A DNA stretch of 62,640 bases from Roseomonas sp. KE2513 (GTDB lineage: Bacteria; Pseudomonadota; Alphaproteobacteria; Acetobacterales; Acetobacteraceae), in contig NZ_RCVR01000029.1 in NCBI RefSeq assembly GCF_016107305.1, positions 1-62,640 of the forward strand. The letters run 5' to 3'. Of the stretch, positions 9,759 through 21,013 are shown piece after piece (positions within the stretch are counted from its first letter, which is position 1; each line of letters starts with the position of its first letter). The position numbers and the translations under genes are program-made. The notes beneath the pieces were generated by a model. That model was not told where the DNA came from and ran no database searches. It saw only the letters and a list, made by a program, of their open reading frames with translations.

Positions 9759-10019
9759 CTAATCATTGGGCTTTGCAAGCCATCCTTCCCGGAAGGAGAG
9801 CCAATCCGCCCGTACCAGCCACTCGATGAGGAGCCAGACGAGAAGCGACAGCAAGGTCGTGATAAGCACGACCCTGAGCACCCGCACCTGGCGGGGCGCA
9901 CCGCGCCAGCCGCCCGTCGCCTCCCCATCGGGATCGGGGTTCACCCCCAGCGGCAGCACGGCGAAAAGCACCGTCCACCACACGAGGAAGTACACGACGG
10001 TGCCCGTCACCCAGCCCAT
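9759..10019 (-). CDS. DUF1467 family membrane protein
   Basis: The 86-residue protein has two predicted membrane helices, residues about 5-25 (VYFLVWWTVLFAVLPLG) and about 50-68 (VVLITTLLSLLVWLLIEWLV), joined by a Gly/Asp/Arg-rich loop. The N-terminal pattern with WWTVLFAVLPLGV and the following NPDPDGEATGG resembles the small alphaproteobacterial DUF1467 family, whose function is unknown. It is a single-gene unit in this window with a strong terminator about 185 bases downstream. DUF1467 genes are often near proS in alphaproteobacteria, which supports the assignment. Confidence 0.8.
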   Translation of the reverse strand: MGWVTGTVVYFLVWWTVLFAVLPLGVNPDPDGEATGGWRGAPRQVRVLRVVLITTLLSLLVWLLIEWLVRADWLSFREGWLAKPND

Positions 10020-10102
10020 GTCCGCTTCCTTGCCATTCCGGTGCCGTAATCCCGCGGGCCGGTCGTGCGTTGGGGAGATAACCGACCCGGAAGGAGACCG
10101 CC

Positions 10103-10390
10103 ATGCGACGCATCATCCTCCTCGCGGGCCTCGCCCTATCGGCGATGCCCCTGCTGCCCCAGGCGGCCGAGGCCCGTCCGCCCTGGGAGCGCGGCTGGGA
10201 GGACCGGCGCGATTGGGACCGCCGCGAAGCCTGGCGCGAGGAACGTTGGCGCCGCGAGGCCTGGCGCCGTGAGGCCGCGAGGCGCGAGGCCTGGCGGGAG
10301 GAGCGCTGGCGCCGCCACAACGCCTATGCCCCGCCCATGGCCTACGCGCCACCCGCCCCTGGCGTGACGCTCCAGTTCAACCTCCGCTGA
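10103..10390 (+). CDS. Secreted Arg/Trp/Glu-rich repeat protein (hypothetical)
   Basis: The 95-residue protein has a good ribosome binding site (AAGGAG eight bases before ATG) and a clear signal peptide (MRRIILLAGLALSAMPLLPQ, likely cut after AEA at residue 24). The mature part is extremely rich in Arg, Trp and Glu. It contains an exact repeat, REAWREERWRR, at residues 41-51 and 61-71, giving a 20-residue period. It ends with a Pro/Tyr/Ala segment and a short beta-like tail (GVTLQFNLR). Small periplasmic proteins of this style are common in the order but uncharacterised. It is convergent with rnj, separated by seven bases. Confidence 0.7.
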   Translation: MRRIILLAGLALSAMPLLPQAAEARPPWERGWEDRRDWDRREAWREERWRREAWRREAARREAWREERWRRHNAYAPPMAYAPPAPGVTLQFNLR

Positions 10391-10397
10391 ACGGGCG

Positions 10398-12050
10398 CTA
10401 GACCCGGAGGAGGTGCAACTCCACCAGCGGGCGCTTGCGCACCCGTCGGCCGATCGCCTTGCGCAGCGCCGTGCGGGCAGCCTCTCGCAGGGCCGTATCC
10501 TCGCGGCGCAGCCCCGCCGGCATGTCGTTCACCAGCCGCGCGAGGTCGGTGGCGATCTGGTTGGTCGCTTCCTCCCCCTGGTCGAAGAGGCCAGGGGCGG
10601 AGATCTGCGGCTGCCCGCGAACCCGTCCCGCCTCATCCACGGCAAGCGAGCCGACAACCACGCCGTTGAACAGCATCCGCCGGCGTGCGCCGAGCACGTT
10701 GCCCTCCAACGGCAGCAGACGCGCCCCATCCACCGCCAGCTTGCCGCTCTGCACAGTCTCGCAGACTTCGACCGGGTTCGGACCGAGGCGGAGCATGTCA
10801 CCGTCCTCGATCAGGTGCGGGATGGCGCCGAAGTCACGGGCCAGAGCCGCGTGCTGCTGCAGGTGGCGCCACTCCCCATGCACGGGCACGGCGTGGCGCG
10901 GCTTCACCAGTTCGTAGAGCCGGCGCAGCTCCTCCTTCGCGGGGTGGCCGGAGACGTGCACAGGGTGCTCCGAATCAGGCGTGATGACCCGGCAGCCCGC
11001 GCGGAACAGGGCGGACTCCACCGCCATGATCGCCTTCTCGTTCCCCGGGATCATGCGGGAGGAGAAGATCACCGTGTCCCCCTCGCCGAGCGAGATCTGG
11101 GGGTGCGTATCGGCCGCAATCTTGGCCAGCGCCGAGCGCGGCTCGCCCTGGCTGCCGGTGCAGATGATCAGCAGCTCGTCGTCCGGCAGGTATCCGGCCT
11201 CCTCCTCGTCGAGGAAGGGCGGGATGTCCTTGAAGTAGCCGGTCTCCCGCGCGGCGGCATCGGCGTTGCGGAGCGAGCGGCCGAAGAGCGCGACCCGCCG
11301 GCCGGCCGCCATGGCCGCGCGGGTGATGGATTCCACCCGCGCCACATTGGTCGCAAAGCAGGCGACGGCCACCCGGCCCTTCAGTTCGGCAATCAGCTCC
11401 GTCAGCGCCACGCGCACGCCGGCCTCGCTGCCGGAGAAGCCGTCCACCAGCGCGTTGGTGCTGTCGCAGACCATGGCGAGCACCCCTTCCCGGCCGAGGG
11501 CCGCGAAGCCGGCCTCGTCGGTGGGCGGCCCGATCAGCGGATCGGCGTCCAGCTTCCAGTCGCCTGTGTGGAGGACGGTGCCGTAGCGCGTCCGGATCGC
11601 TAGCGCCTGGGCTTCGGGCACCGAGTGCGCGACGCGAAGGAACTGGAGATCGAAGGGGCCGACCAGCAGGCGGGAGGCCAGCGGCACCGTGTGCAGCTTC
11701 ACCTCACCGAGGATCCCGGCCTCACCAAGCTTGCGCCGCAGCACCGCCGCCGCGAAGGGGCTGGCATAGAGTGGGCAGCGCAGCAGCGGCCAGAGGGAAG
11801 CGACCGCCCCCAGATGGTCCTCATGCGCGTGGGTGATGACCAGCCCGACCAGCCGGTCCCGCCGCTCCGTCAACCAAGCAGGATCGGGGACCAGGATCTC
11901 CGCTTCCGGAAATTCGCTTCCCCCGAACCCAATTCCACAGTCCACCGCCAGGAGGGCCCCGTCCAGGCGATAGACATTAAGGTTCATTCCGATCTCGCCC
12001 GTCCCCCCCAGGGGGAGGAAGGCAAGGTCGTCCGTTGTCTCGAAGGTCAT
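10398..12050 (-). CDS. rnj: Ribonuclease J
   Basis: The 550-residue protein is a metallo-beta-lactamase/beta-CASP nuclease. RNase J has both endonuclease and 5'-3' exonuclease activity in RNA decay and rRNA processing. The catalytic zinc motif HAHEDHLGA is near residue 74, preceded by [16 protein letters not shown]. The beta-CASP portion contains [14 protein letters not shown] and the [14 protein letters not shown] motif. The C-terminal domain is normal length. Its ATG overlaps the coaX stop (4 bases, ATGA), so it is translationally linked to the nuo-birA-coaX unit. This adjacency is common in the order. Confidence 0.96.
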   Translation of the reverse strand: MTFETTDDLAFLPLGGTGEIGMNLNVYRLDGALLAVDCGIGFGGSEFPEAEILVPDPAWLTERRDRLVGLVITHAHEDHLGAVASLWPLLRCPLYASPFAAAVLRRKLGEAGILGEVKLHTVPLASRLLVGPFDLQFLRVAHSVPEAQALAIRTRYGTVLHTGDWKLDADPLIGPPTDEAGFAALGREGVLAMVCDSTNALVDGFSGSEAGVRVALTELIAELKGRVAVACFATNVARVESITRAAMAAGRRVALFGRSLRNADAAARETGYFKDIPPFLDEEEAGYLPDDELLIICTGSQGEPRSALAKIAADTHPQISLGEGDTVIFSSRMIPGNEKAIMAVESALFRAGCRVITPDSEHPVHVSGHPAKEELRRLYELVKPRHAVPVHGEWRHLQQHAALARDFGAIPHLIEDGDMLRLGPNPVEVCETVQSGKLAVDGARLLPLEGNVLGARRRMLFNGVVVGSLAVDEAGRVRGQPQISAPGLFDQGEEATNQIATDLARLVNDMPAGLRREDTALREAARTALRKAIGRRVRKRPLVELHLLRV

Positions 12051-12868
12051 TCGTTCTCGTTCTTGAGAGATTCTGGAAGCGTTGTCTTGTGGAAGATGGG
12101 GGGCGGGTTGCGGGCAGCCAACAGGCGCAGCCCCTCCAGCGTGATATCAGGGTCAGTATGTTGAATGACCGTCGTGCCCTCAGCGAACAAGGGGGCGAGG
12201 CCGCCGGTCGCGATCACCTTAAGGGGACTGCCGTGCTCCGCCCGAATGCGCGCGACCAGCCCTTCGACGAGGCCGACATAGCCCCAGAAGATGCCGGATT
12301 GCATGGCTGGCACGGTGTCCCGACCGATTACCGCCTGCGGTCGGCCGATGCCGATGCGGGGCAGGCGGGCGGCGGCGCGGTGCAGCGCCTCGATGGAAAG
12401 ATTGATACCGGGCGCGATGACGCCGCCGACATAGGCGCCCCCTTCCCCCACCACGTCGAAGGTCGTGGCGGTGCCGAAATCGATCACGATCAGCGGACCG
12501 CTGTAGTGGTGGTGGGCGGCCAGCGCATTGAGCAGCCGGTCGGCCCCCACCTCCTTCGGCCGGTCCATCAGGATCTCGAACCCCCAGTTCACGCTGTCCC
12601 CGCGGGCAACCAGGGGTTCGCAGCCGAACCAGTCCCGCACGAGGCGGCGAAGGCTGTAGAGGGCGGCCGGCACCACGGTGCCCAGGGCGCACTGGGTGAT
12701 GTCGGAAGGCTTCAGTCCTGTATGCGACAGCAGGGCGAGCAGCCATACCGCGTACTCGTCGCTCGTCCGGTCTGCCCGGGTCGCGATCCGCCAGCGGCCG
12801 CGCCACTCCTCGCCGTCATGGACGGCAAAGACGACGTTCGTGTTGCCGGCATCGATCGCCAGGAGCAT
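12047..12868 (-). CDS. coaX: Type III pantothenate kinase
   Basis: CoaX phosphorylates pantothenate, the first step of coenzyme A synthesis, and is insensitive to CoA feedback. The 273-residue protein starts with the ASKHA phosphate loop [18 protein letters not shown]. It has [11 protein letters not shown] and the aspartate motif [13 protein letters not shown], then [16 protein letters not shown], all diagnostic of CoaX. It lies 22 bases after birA and overlaps rnj, so both are probably expressed from the same transcript. No other pantothenate kinase is seen in the window. Confidence 0.96.
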   Translation of the reverse strand: MLLAIDAGNTNVVFAVHDGEEWRGRWRIATRADRTSDEYAVWLLALLSHTGLKPSDITQCALGTVVPAALYSLRRLVRDWFGCEPLVARGDSVNWGFEILMDRPKEVGADRLLNALAAHHHYSGPLIVIDFGTATTFDVVGEGGAYVGGVIAPGINLSIEALHRAAARLPRIGIGRPQAVIGRDTVPAMQSGIFWGYVGLVEGLVARIRAEHGSPLKVIATGGLAPLFAEGTTVIQHTDPDITLEGLRLLAARNPPPIFHKTTLPESLKNENE

Positions 12869-12890
12869 CGCTGGGGTCCCTCTCGGCTCC

Positions 12891-13613
12891 TCAGGGGTGA
12901 ACGTCCCCGGCCGTTACCGTTTCCATGCCGCCTGCGGTGCTGATAAGCAATGCACCGGTCCCGTCCAGCCCCTCGAAGCTGCCGAGGAGCGGGCCGGCAG
13001 GAGCGGTGACGGAGATCGGCGTGCCGATGGGTGGGCCCCGCTCAAGCCAAGCCTCACGGATTGCCGCGAAACCCCTGGTTTCCATAACCTCCCGCCAATG
13101 GTCGAGCGATCCCATGAGCCGCGCCGCAGCCTCTTCAGGTGGCAGGACGGGGGCCGGCAGGGTGGCCGTTCGCCGCCCAGGCACCTCGGGCGCAAAGGCG
13201 AGGTTCACTCCGATGCCGAAGGCGAGCCAGTCCAGCCGGCCATCCGGACGCAGCGCGGCCTCCGAGAGAATGCCCGCGCATTTTGCCCCGCCGAGAAGTA
13301 GATCGTTCGGCCATTTCAACGACAGCCCGGCCGCGAACGGCGAAACGGCCGCGTGCAGCGCGACCGCCGCCAGCAGCCCCCATTGTGGGACCTCCCGCAC
13401 CGGGGCGGTGGGCCGGAGAAGCACGGAAAGATAGAGATTGCCCGGCGGCGACTCCCAGGTCCGCCCGCGCGTGCCCCGCCCGGCCGTCTGCCGGCGGGCG
13501 AGGATAGCGAGGCGCTCCGGAGCCCCGCCCTCCGCCTTCTGGCGGAGAAGATCGGCGGTGCTGGGGAGCTGGTCGTGAACCAGCATCCGCCAGCCCGCCG
13601 GCAGGTTGCTCAC
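12891..13613 (-). CDS. birA: Biotin--[acetyl-CoA-carboxylase] ligase, monofunctional
   Basis: BirA joins biotin to the biotin carboxyl carrier protein through biotinyl-AMP. The 240-residue protein has the biotin-binding motif [20 protein letters not shown] and the catalytic-lysine region [10 protein letters not shown]. It has no N-terminal DNA-binding domain, so it cannot act as the classical repressor. The start chosen is GTG, whose GTGA overlaps the nuoN stop by four bases; an ATG nine codons inside (13586) is the alternative. The frame is also open far upstream through nuoN, but that part is a shadow of nuoN. Confidence 0.92.
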   Translation of the reverse strand: MSNLPAGWRMLVHDQLPSTADLLRQKAEGGAPERLAILARRQTAGRGTRGRTWESPPGNLYLSVLLRPTAPVREVPQWGLLAAVALHAAVSPFAAGLSLKWPNDLLLGGAKCAGILSEAALRPDGRLDWLAFGIGVNLAFAPEVPGRRTATLPAPVLPPEEAAARLMGSLDHWREVMETRGFAAIREAWLERGPPIGTPISVTAPAGPLLGSFEGLDGTGALLISTAGGMETVTAGDVHP

Positions 13614-15031
13614 CCCGCCAGCGCCGCCACTGCCGCCGCCGCCGCCGCAACCAGCGGCGCCGGGAAGAGGAAGAACAGCACGTTGAACAGCCCGGCCCCC
13701 GCGAGCACGAAGGAAACGGCGGAGGAGCGGCGGTCGAGCGCCGCCTCGGCGGTGTCGAAATACATGATCTTGATGATGCGAAGGTAGTAGTAGGCGCCCA
13801 CCACGCTGGTCAGCACGCCCACCGTCGCGAGCACCCAGTAGCCCTCCTGCACGGCGGCCAGGAAGACGTAGAGCTTGGAGAAGAAGCCCGCGAGCGGCGG
13901 GATGCCCGCCATCGAGAACATGAAGATCGCCATGGCCAGCGCCATCGCGGGATCCGTCCGGCCGAGGCCGGCGAGGTCCTCGATCCGCTCCAGCGAGCGC
14001 CCCTGGCGCCGCATCGCCACGAGCACGGCGAAGACCCCCGCGTTCATGATGATGTAGATTGCCATGTAGAGCATGACGCCGCGCAGCCCGACATCGGTCG
14101 CCACCGCCAGGCCCATCAGCGCGTAGCCGACATGGCCGATGGAGGAGTAGGCCATCAGCCGCTTGATGTTGGACTGGCGGATCGCGGCGAGCGAGCCGAG
14201 CAGCATCGAGCCGAGCGAGGCGAGCCAGATCACCCCCTGCCACTGCTCCGCCAGCTCCGCGAAGGGATCGGCCAGCACCCGCACCAGCAGCGCCACCGCC
14301 GCCACCTTTGGCGCGGAGGCGAAGAAGGCTGTTACCGGCGTCGGCGCGCCCTCGTAGACGTCGGGCGTCCACATGTGAAAGGGCACGGCCGAGATCTTGA
14401 AGGCCAGCGCCGCGACGACGAAGGTCATGCCCACCAGCACGCCGAGGGAGACGCCCCCCTCCCCCGACACCGCCGTCGCGATGGCCGAGAAGTTGGTGGT
14501 GCCGGCGAAGCCGTAGGTAAGGCTCGCGCCGTAGAGATAAAGGCCGGAGGCCAGCGCGCCGAGCACGAAGTACTTTAGCCCGGCCTCAGCGGAGCGCGCG
14601 TTGTCACGGTCGAAGGCCGCGATGACGTAGAGCGAGAGCGAGAGCAGCTCTAGCCCCATATACAGCGTGATGAGGTCCGAGGCCGAGACCATGGCCATCA
14701 TCCCCACCGTGCTGAACAGCACGAGGATCGGGAACTCGAAGCGCGCGATCCCCTGCTTCTCGTTCCAGTCGAGCGCCAGCAGCAGCCCCGTCGCCGCGCC
14801 GAGCAGGATGAGCAGCTTGGCGAAGCGCGCGAAGGCATCTGAGACGAACTGGCCATGGAAGGCCTGGCCGTCCGGCGCGCCCAGCACAAGCACTGCCGCC
14901 ACGAGCAGCGCGCCGAGCGTGCCCATGGTGATCGGGAAGGTCGTATCCCGCTTCGGGATCACGCCGGCGAGCAGCAGCCCGAGACCGGCGACCGAGAGCA
15001 CGGTCTCGGGAAGGGCGAGGGTCCAGTTCAT
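13610..15031 (-). CDS. nuoN: NADH-quinone oxidoreductase subunit N
   Basis: NuoN is one of the three antiporter-like proton channels of complex I. The 473-residue product is all membrane helices, with the Mrp-type core containing the lysine/glutamate channel residues (MGLELLSLSLYV, FKISAVPFHMWTPDVYEGAP). The ATG at 15031 begins MNWTLALPETV, the family N-terminus; an upstream in-frame ATG at 15115 lies inside nuoM and was rejected. It is four bases from the nuoM stop and its own stop overlaps birA. Confidence 0.97.
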   Translation of the reverse strand: MNWTLALPETVLSVAGLGLLLAGVIPKRDTTFPITMGTLGALLVAAVLVLGAPDGQAFHGQFVSDAFARFAKLLILLGAATGLLLALDWNEKQGIARFEFPILVLFSTVGMMAMVSASDLITLYMGLELLSLSLYVIAAFDRDNARSAEAGLKYFVLGALASGLYLYGASLTYGFAGTTNFSAIATAVSGEGGVSLGVLVGMTFVVAALAFKISAVPFHMWTPDVYEGAPTPVTAFFASAPKVAAVALLVRVLADPFAELAEQWQGVIWLASLGSMLLGSLAAIRQSNIKRLMAYSSIGHVGYALMGLAVATDVGLRGVMLYMAIYIIMNAGVFAVLVAMRRQGRSLERIEDLAGLGRTDPAMALAMAIFMFSMAGIPPLAGFFSKLYVFLAAVQEGYWVLATVGVLTSVVGAYYYLRIIKIMYFDTAEAALDRRSSAVSFVLAGAGLFNVLFFLFPAPLVAAAAAAVAALAG

Positions 15032-15035
15032 CGTC

Positions 15036-16547
15036 TCACAGCCCCGCCAGCCGGGGGATCGCAAGGGCAGCCTCATGCCGCTCGACGAGCGCGGCGACCG
15101 AGGCCTCCCAGACATGGGTGAAGGAGGAGGGATAGAGCCCCATCCAGAGAGTGAGCAGGATCAGCGGCGCGAAGATCGCCAGTTCCCGCGGGGAAAGGTC
15201 GAGCAGCGCCTTCACCTCGGCCTTCGTCACCTTGGAGAAGATCACCCGGCGGTAGAGCCAGAGCATATACGCCGCGCCAAGGATCATCCCCATCGCCGCG
15301 CCAAGCGCCACCCAGCCATTGGACTTCCAGGCACCCGTGATCACGAGGAACTCGCCCGGGAAGCCCGCTGTGCCCGGAAGCGCCACGCTCGCCATGGTGA
15401 AGAGCATGAAGACGAGCGCGTAGGCCGGCATGATCTTCGCCACCCCGCCGTAGCGCGCGATTTCCCGCGAGTGAACGCGGTCGTACAGCACACCCACGCA
15501 GAGGAAGAGCGCGCCGGAGACCACGCCGTGCGACAGCATCTGGAAGATCGCGCCCGAGATGCCCTGCTGGTTGAAGGTGAAGAGCCCGATCGTCACGATC
15601 CCCATATGGGCGACCGAGGAATAGGCGATCAGCTTCTTCATGTCGTCCTGCGCGAAGGCCACGCAGCTCGTGTAGATCACCGCGATGACGCTGAGGGCGA
15701 ACATCAGCGGCGCGAAATAGGCCGAGGCGTCCGGGAAGAGCGGGATGGAGAAGCGGAGGAAGCCGTAGCCCCCCATCTTCAGCAGCACGCCCGCCAGGAT
15801 CACGGAGCCGGCCGTCGGCGCCTCGACGTGGGCGTCGGGCAGCCAAGTATGCACTGGCCACATCGGCACCTTCACCGCGAAGGAGGCGAAGAAGGCGAGG
15901 AACATCCAGTACTGCCAGCTCACCGGCACCGGATGCTGCATCAGCCCCGCGATGTCCGTCGTGCCCGCGTGATACCACAGGGCGAGGATCGCCAGCAGCA
16001 TCAACACCGAGCCGAGCAGCGTATAGAGGAAGAATTTGAAGGCCGCGTAGACGCGCCGCTGCCCGCCCCAAACCCCGATGATGAGGAACATCGGGATCAG
16101 CACGCCCTCGAAGAAGACGTAGAAGATGATGAGGTCGAGCGCGCAGAACATGCCGACCATCATCGTCTCGAGGACGAGGAAGGCGATCATGTACTCCCGT
16201 ACCCGGTTCTGCACCGCCTCCCACGAGGCAAGGATGCAGATCGGCGTCAGCAGCGTGGAGAGCAGGACGAAGAGCATCGAGATGCCGTCCACGCCCATGT
16301 GGTAGTTCACGCCGAACTCCGGCAGCCAGCTCACCTGCTCGACGAACTGCGCGTCGGGCGAGCGTGCGTCGAAGCGCGCCCAGAGGATGAGCGAGAGGCC
16401 GAAGACGATCAGGCTCGTCCACAGCGCCGTCCAGCGGGCATTCGAGGCGACGGTCGCCTCGTCCCCGCGGATGGCCAGGATCGCCACCACCCCCGCCAGC
16501 GGCAGGAAGGTGAGAAGGGAGAGCAGCGGGAAGCCGGCGGCGTTCAT
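15036..16547 (-). CDS. nuoM: NADH-quinone oxidoreductase subunit M
   Basis: This is a 503-residue proton-channel subunit of the complex I membrane arm with about 14 helices. Characteristic segments are [17 protein letters not shown] (channel glutamate) and [22 protein letters not shown]. The N-terminus lies inside the nuoL end, overlapping by four bases (ATGA), so translation is coupled. Its length matches the family. Confidence 0.97.
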   Translation of the reverse strand: MNAAGFPLLSLLTFLPLAGVVAILAIRGDEATVASNARWTALWTSLIVFGLSLILWARFDARSPDAQFVEQVSWLPEFGVNYHMGVDGISMLFVLLSTLLTPICILASWEAVQNRVREYMIAFLVLETMMVGMFCALDLIIFYVFFEGVLIPMFLIIGVWGGQRRVYAAFKFFLYTLLGSVLMLLAILALWYHAGTTDIAGLMQHPVPVSWQYWMFLAFFASFAVKVPMWPVHTWLPDAHVEAPTAGSVILAGVLLKMGGYGFLRFSIPLFPDASAYFAPLMFALSVIAVIYTSCVAFAQDDMKKLIAYSSVAHMGIVTIGLFTFNQQGISGAIFQMLSHGVVSGALFLCVGVLYDRVHSREIARYGGVAKIMPAYALVFMLFTMASVALPGTAGFPGEFLVITGAWKSNGWVALGAAMGMILGAAYMLWLYRRVIFSKVTKAEVKALLDLSPRELAIFAPLILLTLWMGLYPSSFTHVWEASVAALVERHEAALAIPRLAGL

Positions 16548-18460
16548 CGGGTGAAGCCCAGGAAGATGACGGAAACGAAGACGACGAGGCCGGCGATCAT
16601 GGTGAAGGCGTAGTTGGCCACGCGCCCGGTCTGGAAACGAGCGACGCCGCGCGCGGCGTCGACCGTGACGGCCGCGACGCCGTTCGGCACGCCGTCGATG
16701 ATCTTCGCGTCACCGGTCCGCCAGAGCACAGCGGCCAGGCGCCGGAAGGGCCGCACGAAGATCGCGTCGTACAGCTCGTCGAAGTACCACTTGTTCAGCA
16801 GGAAGCGGTGGACGGCCGGAAAGGTCTCGGCCAGCCGCACCGGCAGCCCGGGTGCGAACATGTAGAACAGGTAGGCGAGCGCGATGCCGGCGATAGCGAT
16901 CACCGTCGGCGCCAGAGGCACCCAGCCGGGCACCTCGTGCATCGCGTGCATGATGTGGTTGTGCTCGCCGTTGAAGATGGCGCCGTTCCAGAACTCACGC
17001 TCGTGGTGGCCGATGAAGAGGTCCGAGAAGGCCGCACCGGTGAAGAGCGCGCCCAGGGCCAGCACCAGCAGCGGGATTAGCATCACCGCGGGGCTCTCAT
17101 GCACGTGCTCCATGGTGTGGTGATCGGCGCGCGGGCGGCCGTGGAAGGTCAGGATCAGCAGGCGCCAGGAGTAGAAGGCGGTCAGAAAGGCCGCGATCAG
17201 CCCCATGGCGAAGGCGTAAATGCCGGCGCCGGTGTGGGCCGCGAAGGCGCTCTCCAGGATCGCGTCCTTCGAATAGTAACCCGCGAAGAAGGGGATGCCG
17301 GCCAGGGCGAGGCTGCCGATCCACATCACGGCATAGGTGACGGGGATCTTCGTCCAGATGCCGCCCATCTTACGGATGTCCTGCTCGTCCGACATCGCGT
17401 GAATCACGGAGCCGGCGGATAGGAACAGCAGCGCCTTGAAGAAGGCGTGGGTGAAGAGGTGGAACACCGCCACCTGGTAGGCGCCCACCCCGATCGCGAA
17501 GAACATGTAGCCGAGCTGCGAACAGGTCGAGTAGGCGATGATCCGCTTGATGTCGTTCTGCACGCAGCCGATCGTCGCCGCGAAGAAGGCGGTGGAGGCG
17601 CCGACGATCGTGACGAGCGTGAGCGCATTCGGCGCATACTCGAAGATCGGCGACATGCGCGCCAGCAGGAACACCCCCGCCGTCACCATCGTCGCCGCGT
17701 GGATGAGGGCGGAGACCGGGGTCGGGCCCTCCATCGCGTCCGGCAGCCAGGTGTGCAGGCCGAGCTGCGCGGACTTGCCGCAGGCTCCCAGGAACAGCAG
17801 CACCGAGATCACCTCGAGCGCCGGCATTCCCGCAAAGGTGGCCGAGCGCATCTCCTCCACCCGGCCGAAGATGTCGCCGAAGTTCAGGGCCCCGAAGGTC
17901 CAGAAGGTCAGCGCCATGCCGAGCATGAAGAAGAGGTCGCCAACGCGGTTCACGATGAAGGCCTTCATCGCCGCCCGGTTCGCGCTCTCGCGGTCGTACC
18001 AGTAGCCGATCAGCAGGTAGCTCGCGAGGCCGACGCCCTCCCAGCCGAAGAAGAGCTGCACGAGGTTGTCCGCCGTCACCAGCATCAGCATGGCGAAGGT
18101 GAAGAGGCCGAGATAGGCGAAGAAGCGCGGCGGCGTCGCGTCATGCGACATGTAGCCGACGCTGTAGAGGTGGATGAAGGTGGAGATGAAGGTCACCATC
18201 CCCACCATCATCGCGCTCAGCGTATCGTAGCGGAGCGCCCAGTCGACGCTCAGACCGCCCACGTCGATCCATTCGGAGATCGTGATGGTGCGGGGCGCGG
18301 AGTGCAGCCCCACCTCGACGAAGGCCGAGACGCCGCAGATGGCGGCCAGCACCATGCAGCCGACCGAGACCCACATAGACAGGCGGTCGCCCAGCCAGCG
18401 GCCGAAAAAGCCCGCGAGCGTCGCGCCCAGCAGGGGGAAGAAGACGGCACCGACGAACAT
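16544..18460 (-). CDS. nuoL: NADH-quinone oxidoreductase subunit L
   Basis: This is the distal proton-channel subunit of complex I with the long C-terminal lateral helix. The 638-residue protein contains the antiporter core ([39 protein letters not shown]) and ends with the transverse helix and final anchor ([11 protein letters not shown]). The ATG follows nuoK by six bases, with AGGG just upstream. Length and motif order are normal. Confidence 0.97.
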   Translation of the reverse strand: MFVGAVFFPLLGATLAGFFGRWLGDRLSMWVSVGCMVLAAICGVSAFVEVGLHSAPRTITISEWIDVGGLSVDWALRYDTLSAMMVGMVTFISTFIHLYSVGYMSHDATPPRFFAYLGLFTFAMLMLVTADNLVQLFFGWEGVGLASYLLIGYWYDRESANRAAMKAFIVNRVGDLFFMLGMALTFWTFGALNFGDIFGRVEEMRSATFAGMPALEVISVLLFLGACGKSAQLGLHTWLPDAMEGPTPVSALIHAATMVTAGVFLLARMSPIFEYAPNALTLVTIVGASTAFFAATIGCVQNDIKRIIAYSTCSQLGYMFFAIGVGAYQVAVFHLFTHAFFKALLFLSAGSVIHAMSDEQDIRKMGGIWTKIPVTYAVMWIGSLALAGIPFFAGYYSKDAILESAFAAHTGAGIYAFAMGLIAAFLTAFYSWRLLILTFHGRPRADHHTMEHVHESPAVMLIPLLVLALGALFTGAAFSDLFIGHHEREFWNGAIFNGEHNHIMHAMHEVPGWVPLAPTVIAIAGIALAYLFYMFAPGLPVRLAETFPAVHRFLLNKWYFDELYDAIFVRPFRRLAAVLWRTGDAKIIDGVPNGVAAVTVDAARGVARFQTGRVANYAFTMIAGLVVFVSVIFLGFTR

Positions 18461-18466
18461 GGCGCC

Positions 18467-18778
18467 CTAACCCTTCAGGGTGGACACGTCTTCCACCTCG
18501 ATGCTGCCGGTGTTGCGGAAGTAGATGACGAGGACCGCCAGCCCGATCGCCGCCTCGGCGGCCGCGACGGTCAGGATGAACATGGCGAAGATCTGCCCCG
18601 TCAGGTCACCCAACTGGGAGGAGAAGGCCACCAGGTTGAGGTTCACCGAGAGAAGGATCAGCTCCACCGACATCAGGATGACGATGATGTTCTTCCGGTT
18701 CAGGAAGATGCCGAAGATGCCCAGCACGAAGAGGATCGCGCCGACCGTGAGATAGTGGCCGAGGCCGATATCGAGCAT
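18467..18778 (-). CDS. nuoK: NADH-quinone oxidoreductase subunit K
   Basis: This is a 103-residue three-helix membrane subunit linking the quinone module to the pump arm. The key glutamates of the family are present ([15 protein letters not shown] in helix 2 and [13 protein letters not shown] in helix 3). The ATG overlaps the nuoJ stop by one base (TGATG). Confidence 0.97.
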   Translation of the reverse strand: MLDIGLGHYLTVGAILFVLGIFGIFLNRKNIIVILMSVELILLSVNLNLVAFSSQLGDLTGQIFAMFILTVAAAEAAIGLAVLVIYFRNTGSIEVEDVSTLKG

Positions 18779-19473
18779 CAGTGGTGCCCCCCGTGACCAT
18801 GGCCGTGATCGTCGTCATGCGCGATGACCTTCGGCTTCTCCTCCGGCACCGGCGGGCGAAGGATGCCCAGCGCCCCGATGGAGGCCCCGACCGGCACCTT
18901 CGCCATGTCGAGCTGCGTGCGCCGCGTCACCTGCGCCTCGATGTTCTGGCGCTTGCTCTGCACGCGGTCCCGATGCGTCAGCACGATGGCGCCGATCATC
19001 GAGACCAGCAGCACCAGCCCCGCGCCCTGGAAGAGGAAAACGTAGTCCGTATAGAGCACCCGGCCGATGGCCACCGTGTTCTGCACGTCCGCCGGCATGG
19101 CGTTCAGCCGAAGCTCCGGCGCCTGCCCGCTCGACTGCCAGGCGCCGAGCACGAAGACCAGCTCCAGGAACAGGATGCCGCCGATCACCGCCCCGATCGG
19201 CGCGTAGCGCTGGAAGCCCTGCCTGAGTCGCACGAAGTCGATGTCGAGCATCATGACGACGAACAGGAACAGCACCGCGACCGCGCCCACGTAGACGATG
19301 ACCAGGATCATCGCCAGGAACTCGGCGCCCGCGATCAGGAACAGGGCGGCGGCGTTGAAGAAGGCCAGGATCAGGTACAGCACGCTGTGCACCGGGTTCC
19401 GGCTGGTGACCACCATCACGGCGCTGGCGATCAGCACCGCGGCGAAGGCGTAGAAGGCGAGTCCAGCGATCAT
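18778..19473 (-). CDS. nuoJ: NADH-quinone oxidoreductase subunit J
   Basis: This is a 231-residue five-helix membrane subunit. It carries the conserved helix segment with the pi-bulge region ([19 protein letters not shown]). The C-terminal extension after the last helix is long and ends in a His/Gly/Asp-rich tail ([13 protein letters not shown]), which could bind metal but has no assigned role. The ATG overlaps the nuoI stop by four bases. Confidence 0.96.
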   Translation of the reverse strand: MIAGLAFYAFAAVLIASAVMVVTSRNPVHSVLYLILAFFNAAALFLIAGAEFLAMILVIVYVGAVAVLFLFVVMMLDIDFVRLRQGFQRYAPIGAVIGGILFLELVFVLGAWQSSGQAPELRLNAMPADVQNTVAIGRVLYTDYVFLFQGAGLVLLVSMIGAIVLTHRDRVQSKRQNIEAQVTRRTQLDMAKVPVGASIGALGILRPPVPEEKPKVIAHDDDHGHGHGGHH

Positions 19474-19958
19474 CGGAAGGGGGCATCCGCCTTCAGGCGG
19501 GCCGCGAGCACCGGCTCCCAGCGATCGCCGTTATCGAGCAGCTTCTCCTTGTTATAGAGCAGCTCCTCGCGGGTCTCGGTCGCGAACTCAAGATTCGGGC
19601 CGAGGACGATCGCATCCACCGGGCAGGCCTCCTCGCAGAGCCCGCAGTAGATGCACTTGGTCATGTCGAGGTCGTAGCGGGTCGTGCGGCGGGAGGCGTC
19701 CTCGCGCGGCTCGGCCTCGATGGTGATGCAGACGGCCGGGCAGACCGCCTCGCAGAGCTTGCAGGCAATGCAGCGCTCCTCCCCGTTGGGGTAGCGGCGC
19801 AGCGCGTGCTCCCCCCGGAAGCGCGGGCTCAGCGGAGAGCGCTCGGAGGGGTAGTTGATGGTGGCCTTCGGCTTGAAGAAGGCACGCAGCGTCAGCCCCA
19901 TGCCGGAGATGATCTCCGTCAGAAGGAGGCTGCGCGCGATACGGTCGAGCGTCGCCAT
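19470..19958 (-). CDS. nuoI: NADH-quinone oxidoreductase subunit I
   Basis: This is the 162-residue ferredoxin-like subunit holding clusters N6a and N6b. Two complete 4Fe-4S motifs are visible, [12 protein letters not shown] and [12 protein letters not shown], each followed by a proline as expected. An N-terminal amphipathic helix contacts the membrane arm. It is preceded by a 44-base gap after nuoH, one of the few non-overlapping joints in the operon. Confidence 0.97.
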   Translation of the reverse strand: MATLDRIARSLLLTEIISGMGLTLRAFFKPKATINYPSERSPLSPRFRGEHALRRYPNGEERCIACKLCEAVCPAVCITIEAEPREDASRRTTRYDLDMTKCIYCGLCEEACPVDAIVLGPNLEFATETREELLYNKEKLLDNGDRWEPVLAARLKADAPFR

Positions 19959-20002
19959 TCAGCGGACCTTTCGCGGGCGCAGGTTGCGCCGAAGTGTCGA
20001 AC

Positions 20003-21013
20003 TCATGTCGGAAGCCAGCCCGCGACCTTCAGCACGCCGGCCGTGATCACCAGCCAGATAAGGCTGATCGGAAGGAAGACCTTCCAGCCGAGCCGCATGA
20101 GCTGGTCGTAGCGGTAGCGCGGGAAGGTCGCGCGGACCCAGACGAAGACAAAGAGGCAGAAGCAGACCTTCAGGATGAACCAGACAGGCCCGGGCACGAG
20201 GTTCAACGGCGCCACATCGAAGGGCGGCAGCCACCCCCCGAGGAAGAGGATGGTGGTGAGCGAGGACATGAGGATCATGTTCGCGTACTCACCGAGGAAG
20301 AAGAGGGCGAAGGTCATCGCGGAGTATTCCACGAAGAACCCCGCCACCAGCTCGGATTCACCCTCGGGCAGGTCGAAGGGCGCCCGGTTTGTCTCCGCCA
20401 GCGTCGAGATGAAGAAGATGACGAACATCGGGAAGAGCGGGATGAAGAACCACACCGTCTTCTGCGCCAGCACGACGTCCGTCAGGTTCAGCGAACCCAC
20501 GCAGAGCAGCACGGTGACGATCACGAAGCCCATCGAAACTTCGTAGGACACCATCTGCGCCGCCGAGCGGAGCGCGCCGAGGAAGGCGTATTTCGAGTTC
20601 GACGCCCATCCCGCAATGATGATGCCGTACACGCCGAGCGACGAGATCGCGAAGAGGTAGAGCACGCCGACATTGATGTCGGCCACCGCCCAGCCCTCGT
20701 TCACGGGGATCACCGCCCAGGCGATCATCGCGAGCGAGAAGGTGAGCATTGGCGCCATGATGAAGAGCACCCGGCTCGCGCCCGCCGGCACGATCGTCTC
20801 CTTCATCAGCATCTTGCCGGCATCGGCGAAGGGCTGCAGCAGCCCGAAGAAGCCGACCACGTTCGGCCCCTTCCGCAGCTGCATCGCGCCCAGGATCTTG
20901 CGCTCCGCCCAGGTGAGGTAGGCGACGAAGATCAGCAGCGGCACCAGCAGCGCCAGCGCCTGGGCCAGCGTCAGCGACAGCACCCCGATAGGAGAGTTGA
21001 GGAAATCGGTCAT
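20003..21013 (-). CDS. nuoH: NADH-quinone oxidoreductase subunit H
   Basis: This is the 336-residue eight-helix membrane subunit forming much of the quinone-binding chamber. It has [19 protein letters not shown] after helix 1 and the acidic loop [19 protein letters not shown], both signatures of NuoH. The ATG chosen begins [10 protein letters not shown] and overlaps the nuoG stop by one base (TGATG); an in-frame ATG at 21058 lies within nuoG and was rejected. Confidence 0.97.
   Translation of the reverse strand: MTDFLNSPIGVLSLTLAQALALLVPLLIFVAYLTWAERKILGAMQLRKGPNVVGFFGLLQPFADAGKMLMKETIVPAGASRVLFIMAPMLTFSLAMIAWAVIPVNEGWAVADINVGVLYLFAISSLGVYGIIIAGWASNSKYAFLGALRSAAQMVSYEVSMGFVIVTVLLCVGSLNLTDVVLAQKTVWFFIPLFPMFVIFFISTLAETNRAPFDLPEGESELVAGFFVEYSAMTFALFFLGEYANMILMSSLTTILFLGGWLPPFDVAPLNLVPGPVWFILKVCFCLFVFVWVRATFPRYRYDQLMRLGWKVFLPISLIWLVITAGVLKVAGWLPT

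Noticed and set aside
10050-10102. EcfG promoter before the Arg/Trp repeat protein
   Set aside because: CGTT is present, but the -35 position reads GTAAT or TAATC, at most three of five matches.
12891-14372. Long birA frame extending 250 codons into nuoN
   Set aside because: Only the part after 13613 matches biotin ligase; the rest is the out-of-frame shadow of nuoN, so a fusion is not supported.
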